Source of the DNA: Bacillota bacterium
GTDB lineage: Bacteria; Bacillota; Clostridia; Oscillospirales; Ruminococcaceae
DNA length: 64,000 bases
Direction of reading: 5' to 3'
Assembly: GCA_023418925.1 (NCBI GenBank)
Contig: JAEZYS010000003.1
Location: 186,001-250,000 of the forward strand
A program made the translations under genes and the position numbers. Shown here one piece after another: positions 28,087 through 36,532 of this stretch (its first letter is position 1; each line of letters begins with the position of its first letter). The notes under the pieces were generated by a model that searched no databases, was not told the DNA's origin, and saw nothing but the letters and a program-made list of their open reading frames with translations.

Positions 28087-28111
28087 CGGGTATACATATT
28101 TTGTATACCCG
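28087..28111 (+). terminator. Terminator-like hairpin after ligA
   Basis: CGGGTATAC (28087-28095) pairs perfectly with GTATACCCG (28103-28111). A moderately T-rich stretch follows. The promoter for smpB starts 28 bases later. Confidence 0.55.
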
Positions 28112-28138
28112 TATTTATGTGTATATAACAAAAAAGCC

Positions 28139-28167
28139 TTGACAAATATGTTAACATGTGATATATT
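28139..28167 (+). promoter_or_regulatory. Promoter of smpB-ssrA
   Basis: TTGACA (28139-28144), 17-base spacer and TATATT (28162-28167). It lies 32 bases before the smpB start and is the only strong promoter I see for the smpB-tmRNA pair. Confidence 0.7.
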
Positions 28168-28199
28168 TAATTATTACTGATAAGGAGATGATATCTGCT

Positions 28200-28667
28200 A
28201 TGAAAAGTGAAAACTTCAAGAATATTTCTGAAAATAGAAAAGTCAGACATGAGTACTTCATTCTTGAAAGCTATGAAGCAGGCGTTGAGCTTGTCGGTAC
28301 AGAAGTTAAATCTATCAGAAATGGTAGCGTAAATCTTAAAGACAGCTGGTGTTCCATTGACAACGGCGAACTTTTTGTTAAGGGCATGCATATTTCTCCG
28401 TATGAGCATGGCAACATTTTCAACCGTGACCCATTGAGAGAAAGAAAACTTCTGCTTCACAAAAAGGAAATTATGAAGCTGCTTGGAATGATAAAGCAGG
28501 ATGGTTTGACTTTGATTCCTATATCTCTTTATTTTAAAGGCTCTAAGGTGAAAATGCAGGTGGGTGTTTGCAAAGGTAAGAAACTTCATGATAAACGTGA
28601 TGATTTGGCTGCAAGATCTGCAAAACGTGATATTGAAAGAGCATTAAAAGAAAAGAATATGCAGTAA
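28200..28667 (+). CDS. smpB: SsrA-binding protein SmpB
   Basis: SmpB binds tmRNA and delivers it to stalled ribosomes. The 155-residue product starts MKSENFKNISENRKVRHEYF and has the OB-fold residues GVELVGTEVKSIRNGSVNLKDSW, then ERKLLLH and a basic C-terminal tail (GKKLHDKRDDLAARSAKRDIERALK). AAGGAG at 28182-28187 directly abuts an in-frame ATG (28188), so I prefer ATG 28200. The gene ends three bases before the tmRNA 5' end, so both must share a transcript. Confidence 0.94.
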   Translation: MKSENFKNISENRKVRHEYFILESYEAGVELVGTEVKSIRNGSVNLKDSWCSIDNGELFVKGMHISPYEHGNIFNRDPLRERKLLLHKKEIMKLLGMIKQDGLTLIPISLYFKGSKVKMQVGVCKGKKLHDKRDDLAARSAKRDIERALKEKNMQ

Positions 28668-28670
28668 CAT

Positions 28671-29021
28671 GGGGATGTAAAGGCTTCGACGGGGATTTTG
28701 AATCACGATAAGCGAGTAGAGAACGTGCCAAACTCTTTAAACGGCACACGTTTTAAAATTAGACGACAACGATAATTTTGAATTAGCAGCTGCTTAATTG
28801 CTGCTCGTCTGTCTTTGAAGTACCACGGTCTTAGAACAGGCGTCGATTAGTGGTGAACGCTATGCAGAAGTACCTGCGTCTGCATAGTGTATTGCAGGTT
28901 ACTGAGTGGAACAGGATGTTTGTCAACTGTTCTGCGAGGGAATGTTGATGACAAACTACACTCGTAGAAGTTCGTGTGGATAGGTTTTCGGACACGGGTT
29001 CAATTCCCGTCATCTCCACCA
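28671..29021 (+). ncRNA. ssrA: tmRNA
   Basis: The 5' end GGGGATGTAAAGGCTTCGAC and the 3' end GGTTCAATTCCCGTCATCTCCACCA-type half (T-arm, acceptor strand and encoded CCA, finishing at 29021) are the conserved tRNA-like parts of tmRNA. The acceptor strands GGGGATG and CATCTCC pair. The tag reading frame is 28765-28797: after TTAGAC, the resume codon is GAC and the codons read DNDNFELAAA then TAA, giving a tag of (A)DNDNFELAAA. The stop lies in a small hairpin as usual. A strong terminator follows directly. Confidence 0.96.
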
Positions 29022-29026
29022 ATTAG

Positions 29027-29069
29027 AAAAGCACGTAGGTACGAAAAACAACGTATCTACGTGCTTTTT
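29027..29069 (+). terminator. Terminator of ssrA
   Basis: AAAAGCACGTAG and CTACGTGCTTTT pair around an inner GTACG/CGTAT pairing, giving a long stem (29031-29043 with 29052-29064) flanked by A and T tracts. Confidence 0.85.
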
Positions 29070-29192
29070 GCTATGTCTTACGCCTATGTATTATTTCTAA
29101 AATACATTAAAAATGAGCTGTTCTTTACATATGTATGACACGAATTAATTTAAGAATAATAAAATAATTCGCCTACCCCACAAAATGATATA

Positions 29193-29426
29193 ATCCCCTT
29201 AGAGTAGACACTTGAAAAAGCAAGAAATTTCAAGACTACTTTAAGGGGATTTGTTATGCAAAGAAAAAGTTATAAGAACAAGAAATACAGCAAGGAATTT
29301 ACTCCCTTGCTTGTGTTTATGAGATTAAAAGAGTACCAAGGCGATAAACTGATTAAATGCTCATATGTGTATGGAGCATTTCATCAGCAATGTATTCAAA
29401 ATCTTTCTTTATTGTACCACAAATAA
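29193..29426 (+). pseudogene. Remnant of an IS element 5' end with broken transposase ORF
   Basis: A 15-bp inverted repeat (29193-29207 with 29236-29250) is followed by ATG at 29256 and a 56-codon ORF beginning MQRKSYKNKKYSKEF, like the N-terminus of IS3-family OrfA proteins. After about 16 residues the similarity ends and the frame stops, so this is a decayed left end. The inverted repeat includes the ribosome site AAGGGG, which would be hidden in the folded RNA. It lies between the tmRNA terminator and the ROK gene, a common insertion region. Confidence 0.5.
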
Positions 29427-29468
29427 ATTTAAATATTTTCTTCTGCTGAATAACTCAATATACAACAG

Positions 29469-30677
29469 TTATGCCCCACCTTTTCTAAATAAAAGCTTCT
29501 CTACAACAATGCCAAGTCCACCTTGACAGTCAACTTCAGAATTTAAATTATCAATGATAAAGCAATCTTCACTGACTGTATTATTTAATGATGTTACGTT
29601 TTTTATGATCTGGCTACTTATGCGAGGAAGAATGAAAAGTTCTCCCAAAAGAAGAATTTTGTCAGGAATTATAAGCGAAAATGCGTTTGAAATATGAAAT
29701 GCCAGTTCGCTGCAACATTTGTCAATGTAATAGTCGAACGCATTATTATGACAAGTAAAAAAGTAGTTAATATTACTTAAGGAAGGCTCTCCGTATTCTT
29801 CAATAAGCTTAAGTATGTCGGAGTTTTCAGGTTTTTTTGATAAATCAATCAGTATTTTTGACAGCTTATTGACAGACATCAGGGTTTCAAGACAACCAAT
29901 TTTTCCACATCGGCACTTTTCATTTCCTGAAATAGAAGTACAGTGCCCTATTTCTGTGGACTCGTGGTTATTGCCTTTATAGATCTTGTTGTTTAAAAAT
30001 GCCGCAGAACCTACTCCTGGTGCCCACTTTATAGCAAGAACATTAAGCTCTGAATCAAACTCTTTAAGGTAGAATTTACTTCCAAGATAAGCGCAGACAT
30101 TACTTTCAACACAGACGGAAATATTTAAAGCTTTTTCAAAATATTTTTTTATATCAACCGGCTTATTAAAAATTCCGAGTGAGTTAAGTGATATACCTTG
30201 CATGCTGTTTACAGGACCTACAATTGTTACACCAATGCCGAGAAAGTCAGTCTGAGTTAGAGAACAGCCCCAGATAAGCTTAATTCCAGCATTAATAAGC
30301 ACATCAAGAAGAACCTTTTCATCATTATCATAGACAGTTGAAACAATTATTGAATCAATTTTATCACCTTTTAAATTTAGAACTGACAAAGTACACTCAT
30401 TAAAATGAATATTTATTGAAAGAATATATTTATAGTTGTAATTTAAAGATATTGGGTTAACCTTTCTTCCTACTTTATGCTCATCACAAGATTCATCATT
30501 ATTTTGGATTATAAGATTCTGGGAAAGAAATTCATTGCAAATCATACTGACGCTTGCGGTAGTAAGCTTCAGACTTTCCGAAATCTCTATTCTAGACATT
30601 GGCTGGCTATTATATAAAAGTCTTAATAATGAGCCTCGATTGTTAATTTTAACATCTTCCATGTTTAATTTTTTCAA
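29469..30677 (-). CDS. ROK-family transcriptional repressor
   Basis: The 402-residue protein (from a TTG start at 30677, nine bases after AAGGGAG) has an N-terminal winged helix (about 10-75, with QPMSRIEISESLKLTTASVS) and a C-terminal ROK domain with the zinc motif CRCGKIGC. This is the layout of XylR/NagC-type repressors that release DNA on binding a sugar or sugar derivative. It is divergent from the ABC importer gene at 31189, and palindromes in the 510-base gap are probable operators. Upstream in-frame codons precede its promoter and are not coding. Confidence 0.88.
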   Translation of the reverse strand: MKKLNMEDVKINNRGSLLRLLYNSQPMSRIEISESLKLTTASVSMICNEFLSQNLIIQNNDESCDEHKVGRKVNPISLNYNYKYILSINIHFNECTLSVLNLKGDKIDSIIVSTVYDNDEKVLLDVLINAGIKLIWGCSLTQTDFLGIGVTIVGPVNSMQGISLNSLGIFNKPVDIKKYFEKALNISVCVESNVCAYLGSKFYLKEFDSELNVLAIKWAPGVGSAAFLNNKIYKGNNHESTEIGHCTSISGNEKCRCGKIGCLETLMSVNKLSKILIDLSKKPENSDILKLIEEYGEPSLSNINYFFTCHNNAFDYYIDKCCSELAFHISNAFSLIIPDKILLLGELFILPRISSQIIKNVTSLNNTVSEDCFIIDNLNSEVDCQGGLGIVVEKLLFRKGGA

Positions 30678-30722
30678 AGTAACGAGCTCCCTTCGAAAAG
30701 AAATAATTAATCGACTTAATAA

Positions 30723-30751
30723 ATTATAATACCAATAAATATAAAAATCAA
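30723..30751 (-). promoter_or_regulatory. Promoter of the ROK gene
   Basis: On the minus strand TTGATT (30751-30746), 17 bases and TATAAT (30728-30723). It is about 45 bases before the TTG start. Confidence 0.6.
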
Positions 30752-30903
30752 CATATTTTAAAAATAATTGGCATGTTACACAAAAATACATACTTAAACT
30801 TTATAAAATTAAGTTATAAAGTCTTATTAAAGTTTATTTTACTATATAAACAAACTATACTATTCTTAACTTAATTCTAAAATTAATTGAATTATTAAAC
30901 AAA

Positions 30904-30934
30904 TTAATTAACTATATGCATAAATGTTAATTAA
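30904..30934. promoter_or_regulatory. Long inverted repeat, candidate operator
   Basis: TTAATTAAC (30904-30912) and GTTAATTAA (30926-30934) are perfect reverse complements 13 bases apart, in the AT-rich gap between the ROK gene and the importer. The gap (30678-31188) holds no ORF that I can support. Confidence 0.4.
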
Positions 30935-31047
30935 AAAAGTTAATAAATGGAGTGCAAGTGTAAAATAAATATTAGATTTTAAAACTGTTAAAAAATATTT
31001 AGTATAACTATACAAATAATTTTAAAAATGTTTGTTATATTTGGGTA

Positions 31048-31104
31048 TTGTAAATTACAAAGTGTAGATATATAATTTAAATAGAGTTTATTAACTAAGT
31101 TAAT
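31048..31104 (+). promoter_or_regulatory. Importer promoter with overlapping palindromic operator
   Basis: TTGTAA (31048-31053), 17 bases and TATAAT (31071-31076) form a good SigA promoter. A perfect 15-base palindrome ATTAACT-A-AGTTAAT (31090-31104) lies just after the expected start of transcription, the right place for repression by the divergent ROK protein. Confidence 0.55.
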
Positions 31105-31188
31105 TAATTGCTAATTAGACAATTATTAATTTGATTAATATTCTGAGTCTCTTATTTAATTTTATAGGAATATCAAGGAGGAAGAAAA

Positions 31189-32262
31189 ATGAAAAGGATC
31201 TTTAAAAAAATTGTAGCATTATCAACGGCAGCAATTTTGTGTACAGCTATTTTTACAGGCTGTTCAGAGAAGGGCTCAGATTCAAAAAAACTTACATTAA
31301 GTCATCAGCCTTACGGACATGGTCTTCCAAGTTATATTGCCAACGAAGAGGGGTTGTTTGAAAAAGCAGGTATAAACGTAAATATACTTATGTTTACCTC
31401 TGGACCTGCACAGAATGAAGCTCTTGGTGCAAATGAATGGGATGCTGGAGCAATGGGAACACCTCCTTCTATTACAGGTGGTATTGCTTACAATTCTAAA
31501 ATAATAGGAATTTCTGTTGATGATACTGTATCGGTTGACTATTGGGTAAGACCTGACAGCGATATTGCACAAATTAAAGGTGAAGTTCCAGGATGCCCTG
31601 ATATTTACGGAAATGCTGATACATGGAGAGGAAAGACAATTCTTTGTCCGACAGCAACAAGCGCACATTTTATGCTTATAGCAACTCTTGAAAAAATGGG
31701 ACTTACACAGGAAGATGTAAACATCATTCATATGGACGTTGCACAGGGATATACTGCATTTAAGGCAGGACAGGGTGATATTTTGGCTTCATGGGATCCT
31801 CAGAGCTACAGCGCTGAAGAAGAGGGATGGGTAAGAGTTTCAAGTGGTGAGGCTACAGGTGAAGTAATGCCGACAGTTATTGTTGCTTCAGAAAAAGCTA
31901 TCAAAGAAAAGCCTGAAGAAATCAAACTTTGGTTAAAAACATATTTTGAAGTATGTGATAAATACAGCAGCAATATTGACAAGCAGTCTGAATACTTGTT
32001 AAAAATGCAGTTGGATAACGGTATCAATACAACGGAAGAACTTGCAAAACGTTTCTGTGTAGACAGGCCTTTGCCTTCTCTTGAATATAACAAAAAGATT
32101 TTTGCCGGTAAATATGGCGAAAGAGAAGTTGATGAAATCATAGAAAAAATTGTTGACTTCTTTGTTGGACAGGGAAGTATAAAGGAATCAGATAAGCAGA
32201 AGCTTATTGATAACGGTTTTATTGATTCACAATTTATCGACGCTTTGGCTTCCGAAAAGTAA
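31189..32262 (+). CDS. NitT/TauT-type ABC substrate-binding lipoprotein
   Basis: The 357-residue protein has a lipoprotein signal ending FTGC (Cys near 25) and the type II fold of SsuA/TauA/THI5-like binding proteins, with LSHQPYGHGLPSYIANEEGLFEKAGINV as typical opening, split here as LSHQPYGHGLP and NEEGLFEKAG. Members bind sulfonates, taurine, nitrate or pyrimidines of thiamine synthesis. It captures substrate for the two permeases and two ATPases encoded next. The ribosome site AAGGAGG lies close before ATG. The ligand cannot be read, but the neighbouring enzymes suggest a sulfonated or phosphorylated sugar-like acid. Confidence 0.85.
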   Translation: MKRIFKKIVALSTAAILCTAIFTGCSEKGSDSKKLTLSHQPYGHGLPSYIANEEGLFEKAGINVNILMFTSGPAQNEALGANEWDAGAMGTPPSITGGIAYNSKIIGISVDDTVSVDYWVRPDSDIAQIKGEVPGCPDIYGNADTWRGKTILCPTATSAHFMLIATLEKMGLTQEDVNIIHMDVAQGYTAFKAGQGDILASWDPQSYSAEEEGWVRVSSGEATGEVMPTVIVASEKAIKEKPEEIKLWLKTYFEVCDKYSSNIDKQSEYLLKMQLDNGINTTEELAKRFCVDRPLPSLEYNKKIFAGKYGEREVDEIIEKIVDFFVGQGSIKESDKQKLIDNGFIDSQFIDALASEK

Positions 32263-32305
32263 TGCTGCTATAATTATGCAACTATTTAAAAGGTGAAGTG
32301 GTAAA

Positions 32306-33085
32306 ATGAAAAAACAAAACAATATGCAATATGCTATCTTATCTGTAATAGGGTTGGCATTATTCTTTGGGCTTTGGGAAATAGCAGTCAGAACAGGCAT
32401 AATTTCTGAGCGTACCATGTGTTCCCCTTCAACCGCCCTGAAAACACTTATAACAAAGTTCTATGAGTCAAAGCCCGATGGTGCCACTGTTCAGGAACAC
32501 TTTCTTACAAGTCTCAAGCTTTCTCTTACGGGATTTGTTACAGCAGTTGTTATAGGTGTTCCACTTGGCCTGTTTATGGGATATTTCAAAGCCTTTGACA
32601 GAATACTAATGCCTCTGTTTGAAATAATCCGTCCTATTCCTCCGATAGCATGGATACCAATTGTAATCCTTACTCTCGGAATCGGTATGCCTGCAAAAGT
32701 ATTTATCATCTTCATTGCAGCGTTTGTACCATGTGTAATCAATTCTTATTTAGGAATTAAGCTTACAAATGTTACGCTTATAAATGTTGCAAAAACTTCA
32801 GGGGCAAGCAATTGGGATATCTTCGTCAAAGTTTGCATACCATCTTCAATGTCTATGGTTTTTGCTGGAATAAGAATTTCTCTTGGTAGTTCATGGTCAA
32901 CACTGGTTGCTGCGGAAATGCTGGCTTCGGTACAGGGTCTTGGCTATATGATTCAGATGGGAAGAACACTTATCCGTCCTGATATTATCATTGTCGGAAT
33001 GGTTACAATTGGTATGACGGGTGCACTTATGGGCTTGCTTTTAAGCCTTTTGGAAAAGAAAGTTGCTCCTTGGAGGTATAAATGA
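32306..33085 (+). CDS. ABC permease 1 (SsuC/TauC type)
   Basis: The 259-residue protein has about six membrane helices and the binding-protein-dependent transport signature near residues 150-180 (TSGASNWDIFVKVCIPSS), where it contacts an ATPase. It resembles SsuC/TauC of the NitT/TauT group. Two different permeases are encoded, so the channel should be a heterodimer. The stop overlaps the start of the second permease. Confidence 0.87.
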   Translation: MKKQNNMQYAILSVIGLALFFGLWEIAVRTGIISERTMCSPSTALKTLITKFYESKPDGATVQEHFLTSLKLSLTGFVTAVVIGVPLGLFMGYFKAFDRILMPLFEIIRPIPPIAWIPIVILTLGIGMPAKVFIIFIAAFVPCVINSYLGIKLTNVTLINVAKTSGASNWDIFVKVCIPSSMSMVFAGIRISLGSSWSTLVAAEMLASVQGLGYMIQMGRTLIRPDIIIVGMVTIGMTGALMGLLLSLLEKKVAPWRYK

Positions 33086-33864
33086 TGAATAGAAATCTTA
33101 AAAAAATAATTTATGCTGTTCTTCCACTGATAAGCATAGGTGCATTCTTTGCCGCATGGATAGTTCTTTCATCCGCTGAGGGTACTCTAATTCCATCACC
33201 AAAAGAAACCTTAGTCAGACTCATTGAAATTCTTGTAAAGCCTATTTCAGGCGGAACACTGTTCGTTCATATATGGGTAAGTCTTAGAAGAGTACTTATT
33301 GCATTTGTAATAGCAATTCTTCTTGGCGTAGGATTGGGAGTAGGGCTTGGCTGGAACAAAAAATTCAAAGCTTTAGTCGGTCCAATATTTGAAATCTTAA
33401 GGCCTATTCCTCCTATTGCCTGGATACCACTTGTTGTTCTTTGGATGGGTATAGGTGAACCTCCTAAAATATTTATAGTTTTTATTGGATCGTTTGTGCC
33501 TATCGTTTTAAATACATTCTCAGGAATCAAGGATATTGATGATCTTACAATCAATGCAGGAAAGGTTCTCGGCGCAAACAGAAAGCAGCTTCTTGCTGAG
33601 GTTGCCCTCCCCGCTACAATCCCAGCAATTCTTGCAGGAATCAGAACTGCTCTTTCAAGCGGCTGGATGTGCGTGGTTGCCGCAGAAATGATTGTTGCAA
33701 AACAGGGAGTAGGCTTCCTTATAGTAAGAGGTCAGGAATCGGGAGATACAGCGTTAATTGTTATTTGTATGCTTGCAATCGGCGTGGTGAGCGCTCTATT
33801 ATCATTCTCATTAACTAAACTGGAAGGAGTGCTTTGTCCATGGCAGTTCTCGAAAACAAAATAA
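33082..33864 (+). CDS. ABC permease 2 (SsuC/TauC type)
   Basis: The 260-residue product is a second six-helix permease related to the first; both share the segment EIIRPIPPIAWIP or EILRPIPPIAWIP, and the coupling loop here is AGKVLGANRKQLLAEVALPA. ATG 33085 is an equally good start, placed eight bases after GGAGG. It overlaps the first ATPase gene by about 25 bases, showing tight coupling. Confidence 0.87.
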   Translation: MMNRNLKKIIYAVLPLISIGAFFAAWIVLSSAEGTLIPSPKETLVRLIEILVKPISGGTLFVHIWVSLRRVLIAFVIAILLGVGLGVGLGWNKKFKALVGPIFEILRPIPPIAWIPLVVLWMGIGEPPKIFIVFIGSFVPIVLNTFSGIKDIDDLTINAGKVLGANRKQLLAEVALPATIPAILAGIRTALSSGWMCVVAAEMIVAKQGVGFLIVRGQESGDTALIVICMLAIGVVSALLSFSLTKLEGVLCPWQFSKTK

Positions 33865-34595
33865 GCATAAGAAATATTTCAAAGACCTTTTACTTAAAGG
33901 ACAAGACTATAGAGGTCTTAAAGGATGTTAATATAGACGTTAAGGAAAACGAATTTCTTGTTATCTTAGGACCGGGGCAATGCGGAAAAACCGTTCTCTT
34001 GAATATTCTTGCAGAGCTTGAAAAACCTACTTCCGGTGAAATTGAATTTCAGGGAGGACGTCCTAAGCTTGGTGAGCTTGGAGTTGTGTTTCAGAGATAT
34101 GCTCTCTTTCCATGGAAAACGGTTATGGGAAATGTTGAACTTAATCAAAAATTCAAGGGTGTTAACAAGGAAACAAGGCGTAAGAGTGCCCAGCAGTATA
34201 TCGATCTTGTAGGACTAACAGGTTTTGAAAATTCTCTCCCGAAGCAACTTTCGGGAGGAATGAAGCAGAGAGTCGGAATAGCGAGAGCATATGCCACCGA
34301 ATCAGATATTATGCTTATGGATGAACCTTTCGGAGCACTTGACGCACAGACACGATATTCTATGGAGGACGAAATCCTTTCAATCTGGAGCAAGAAAAAA
34401 CGTACAGTTATATTTGTAACAAACAATATTGAAGAAGCTATTTACCTCGGTGACAGAATCATTCTTTTAGGTGGAAAGCCTACAGGAGTTAAAAAAGAAT
34501 ATATTCCTGATCTTCCACGCCCAAGAAACCAAACCGATGAAGCCTTTTTAAAACTTAGAAACGAAATTGCCGAAAATACTGACCTTGCGCTTTAA
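33840..34595 (+). CDS. ABC ATPase 1 of the importer
   Basis: The 251-residue ATPase has Walker A GPGQCGKT, Q-loop in VVFQRYALFPW, a full signature LSGGMKQR, Walker B IMLMDEPFGALD and the switch region in VIFVTNNIEEA, where the usual His is replaced by Asn (TNNI rather than THNI). The ATG at 33840 follows GGAAGGAG inside the previous gene. Paired with the next ATPase, each seems to lack a different key residue, so only one composite site may hydrolyse ATP normally. Confidence 0.88.
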   Translation: MAVLENKISIRNISKTFYLKDKTIEVLKDVNIDVKENEFLVILGPGQCGKTVLLNILAELEKPTSGEIEFQGGRPKLGELGVVFQRYALFPWKTVMGNVELNQKFKGVNKETRRKSAQQYIDLVGLTGFENSLPKQLSGGMKQRVGIARAYATESDIMLMDEPFGALDAQTRYSMEDEILSIWSKKKRTVIFVTNNIEEAIYLGDRIILLGGKPTGVKKEYIPDLPRPRNQTDEAFLKLRNEIAENTDLAL

Positions 34596-34619
34596 TATCG
34601 GTTTAATGGAGGAAAAACA

Positions 34620-35363
34620 ATGAGTGAAGATACAAAAGTAAAGGTTAGAAATCTGACAAAATGTTTCGGAGATTTAACCGTATTGGATGATATATCCTTC
34701 GACATAAAAAAGGGTGATTTTGTTTGTATAGTCGGTCCTACAGGATGCGGAAAAACTACATTTTTAAATTTGCTTGTAAAGCTTATTGAGCCAACAAAAG
34801 GCGAAATACTTATTGACGGAGAACCGGCAGACCCTAAAAAACATAATCTTTCCTTTGTGTTTCAGGAGCCGTCTGCCTTTCCGTGGCTTACAGTTGAACA
34901 AAATATTCGTTTCGGACTTGAAACAAAAAGATTCCCTAAAAAAATTATTGACGAAAGAACAAAGGAGATTTTAGACCTCCTTGGACTGACAAGCGTAAAG
35001 AATTCCTATCCGCATGAACTTAGCGCATCAACAGAGCAGAGAATTGTAATCGGTAGAAGCTTTGCTCTTCACCCTGATCTTCTTTTAATGGATGAGCCTT
35101 ATGGGCAGATGGATCTTAAATTAAGATATTATCTTGAGGATGAGGTAATAAAGCTTTGGAAAGCGACAGGCAGTACGGTGCTGTTTATTACACATAACAT
35201 AGAAGAAGCTGTATATCTTTCAAATAAGTGTATGATTTTATCTCAGAAGCCTACAACGGTTAAGGAAATACTAGATATTGATCTTTCAAGGCCAAGAGAT
35301 ATTTCTTCTAAAGAATTTATTAAAATAAGACAGTATGTAACCGACCAGATTAAATGGTGGTAA
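34620..35363 (+). CDS. ABC ATPase 2 of the importer, degenerate signature
   Basis: The 247-residue ATPase has Walker A GPTGCGKT, Q-loop VFQEPSAFPW, Walker B LLLMDEPYGQMD and the normal switch His in FITHNIEEA. The ABC signature reads LSASTEQR instead of LSGGxxQR, losing both glycines. It complements ATPase 1, which has a good signature but an altered switch His. This pattern is known for asymmetric ABC ATPase pairs such as exporters of the TAP type; in an importer it is less common. It ends 20 bases before a copy of the structured repeat element. Confidence 0.87.
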   Translation: MSEDTKVKVRNLTKCFGDLTVLDDISFDIKKGDFVCIVGPTGCGKTTFLNLLVKLIEPTKGEILIDGEPADPKKHNLSFVFQEPSAFPWLTVEQNIRFGLETKRFPKKIIDERTKEILDLLGLTSVKNSYPHELSASTEQRIVIGRSFALHPDLLLMDEPYGQMDLKLRYYLEDEVIKLWKATGSTVLFITHNIEEAVYLSNKCMILSQKPTTVKEILDIDLSRPRDISSKEFIKIRQYVTDQIKWW

Positions 35364-35381
35364 GTTTAAAAGTTTAAACTA

Positions 35382-35460
35382 TGAGTTTTGTGTTTTTGAC
35401 TAAAGTTCGAAATTTTGCTTAGCTGAACGCAGTTCAGGTTCAAGATCACACAAAACCTCA
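35382..35460 (+). repeat. Interspersed structured element, copy 2
   Basis: The conserved core (about 35409-35446) matches copies 1 and 4, with the hairpin CTGAAC-GCA-GTTCAG at 35423-35437. The outer arms have a different sequence yet still pair: 35382-35392 with 35449-35460, with one bulge. Change of sequence with pairing kept suggests that RNA structure is selected. In this copy the arms do not reach the ribosome site of the next gene. Confidence 0.65.
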
Positions 35461-35500
35461 AAGATAGGAAGTATGGTCGTAATATTAAGGAGATGTTTTA

Positions 35501-36514
35501 ATGAAGGCAATTATTATTGATAAGCCCGGCGAAATCTGCATAAGGGAAACTGAAATGCCGAAAATCAAGTCGGGCGAGGCAATTGTTCAGATTAAATCAG
35601 TTGGTATCTGCGGTTCTGACGTTACTGCTTATAAGGGTACAAATCCAACAATGACTTATCCGAGAATAATGGGACACGAAGCTGCCGGAATCATTACTGA
35701 AATCGGTGAAAACACCAAGGGACTTAAGGCTGGCGACAAGGTTGCAATTGAACCATATTTTTACTGCGGAGAATGTTATGCATGCAGACGTGGAATATTC
35801 AACAACTGTGAAAACCTGAACGTTCTTGGTGTACGAATGGAAGGCTCTATGGCTGAGGCTATATCTCATCCTATTAAGTACCTTCACAAGCTTCCAGACG
35901 ATATGGACTGGAAAGATGCAGCTGTTGTTGAGCCTCTTTCAATCTCTCTCCATGGTGTTCACAGGACTAATTTAAGAGGCGGTGAATATGCTGCTATATT
36001 CGGTGCTGGAACAATCGGACTTCTTGCTGCCCTCTGCTGTCTTGCATACGGTGCAGAACCAATACTTATGGACGTTATGGAGGAAAGACTTGAAATTGCA
36101 AAGAAAATGGGTATAAAGTATACTCTTAATCCTGCAAAAACTGATGTTATTGAAGAAATCAAGAAAATTACAAACGGTGAAATGGCTCCAGTTGTACTTG
36201 AATGTTCAGGCTCACAGGCTGCAATTAACAACTCTCTAGAGGTTGCATCTAATTCTGGAAGAATAGCTCTTATCGGATGGGCAAAGGGGATCATCGACTT
36301 TAATCAGCCAAGAATTCTGAGAAAAGAGCTTAATATTTTCGGAAGCCGCTGCAGTTATAATGAATTCCCTGAATGTATTGATATGATTTACAGCAAAAAG
36401 GTTGATGTAAGCCAGCTTGTTACAGTAAGAGATTCCTTTGACGGAATTGAACAGGGCTTTAAGGATTTAGCGGCTACTCCTGAAAAATATCTTAAAATTA
36501 TCGGTCTTATATAG
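35501..36514 (+). CDS. Zinc-dependent alcohol dehydrogenase (MDR family)
   Basis: The 337-residue protein is a medium-chain dehydrogenase. Catalytic zinc ligands are in GICGSD (Cys), GHEAAG (His-Glu) and VVEPLS; the structural zinc lobe is CGECYACRRGIFNNC; the NAD(P) fold has GAGTIGLLAA. Relatives oxidise polyols or sugar acids such as sorbitol, threonine or galactonate. In this locus it may oxidise an incoming polyol or reduce a sugar aldehyde or ketone. It has its own ribosome site (AAGGAG) about 40 bases after the structured repeat. Confidence 0.88.
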   Translation: MKAIIIDKPGEICIRETEMPKIKSGEAIVQIKSVGICGSDVTAYKGTNPTMTYPRIMGHEAAGIITEIGENTKGLKAGDKVAIEPYFYCGECYACRRGIFNNCENLNVLGVRMEGSMAEAISHPIKYLHKLPDDMDWKDAAVVEPLSISLHGVHRTNLRGGEYAAIFGAGTIGLLAALCCLAYGAEPILMDVMEERLEIAKKMGIKYTLNPAKTDVIEEIKKITNGEMAPVVLECSGSQAAINNSLEVASNSGRIALIGWAKGIIDFNQPRILRKELNIFGSRCSYNEFPECIDMIYSKKVDVSQLVTVRDSFDGIEQGFKDLAATPEKYLKIIGLI

Positions 36515-36532
36515 CCGTAAAAGGGTGTTTTT

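Noticed and set aside
28831..29022. Minus-strand ORF of 63 residues across the tmRNA
   Set aside because: It lies inside ssrA; the reading frame is a by-product of the RNA gene.
31189..32262. Thiamine-precursor (THI5/ThiY) uptake as the importer's role
   Set aside because: The binding-protein fold would allow it, but no thiamine gene or TPP riboswitch is near and the neighbours are sugar-handling enzymes; not excluded, only less likely.
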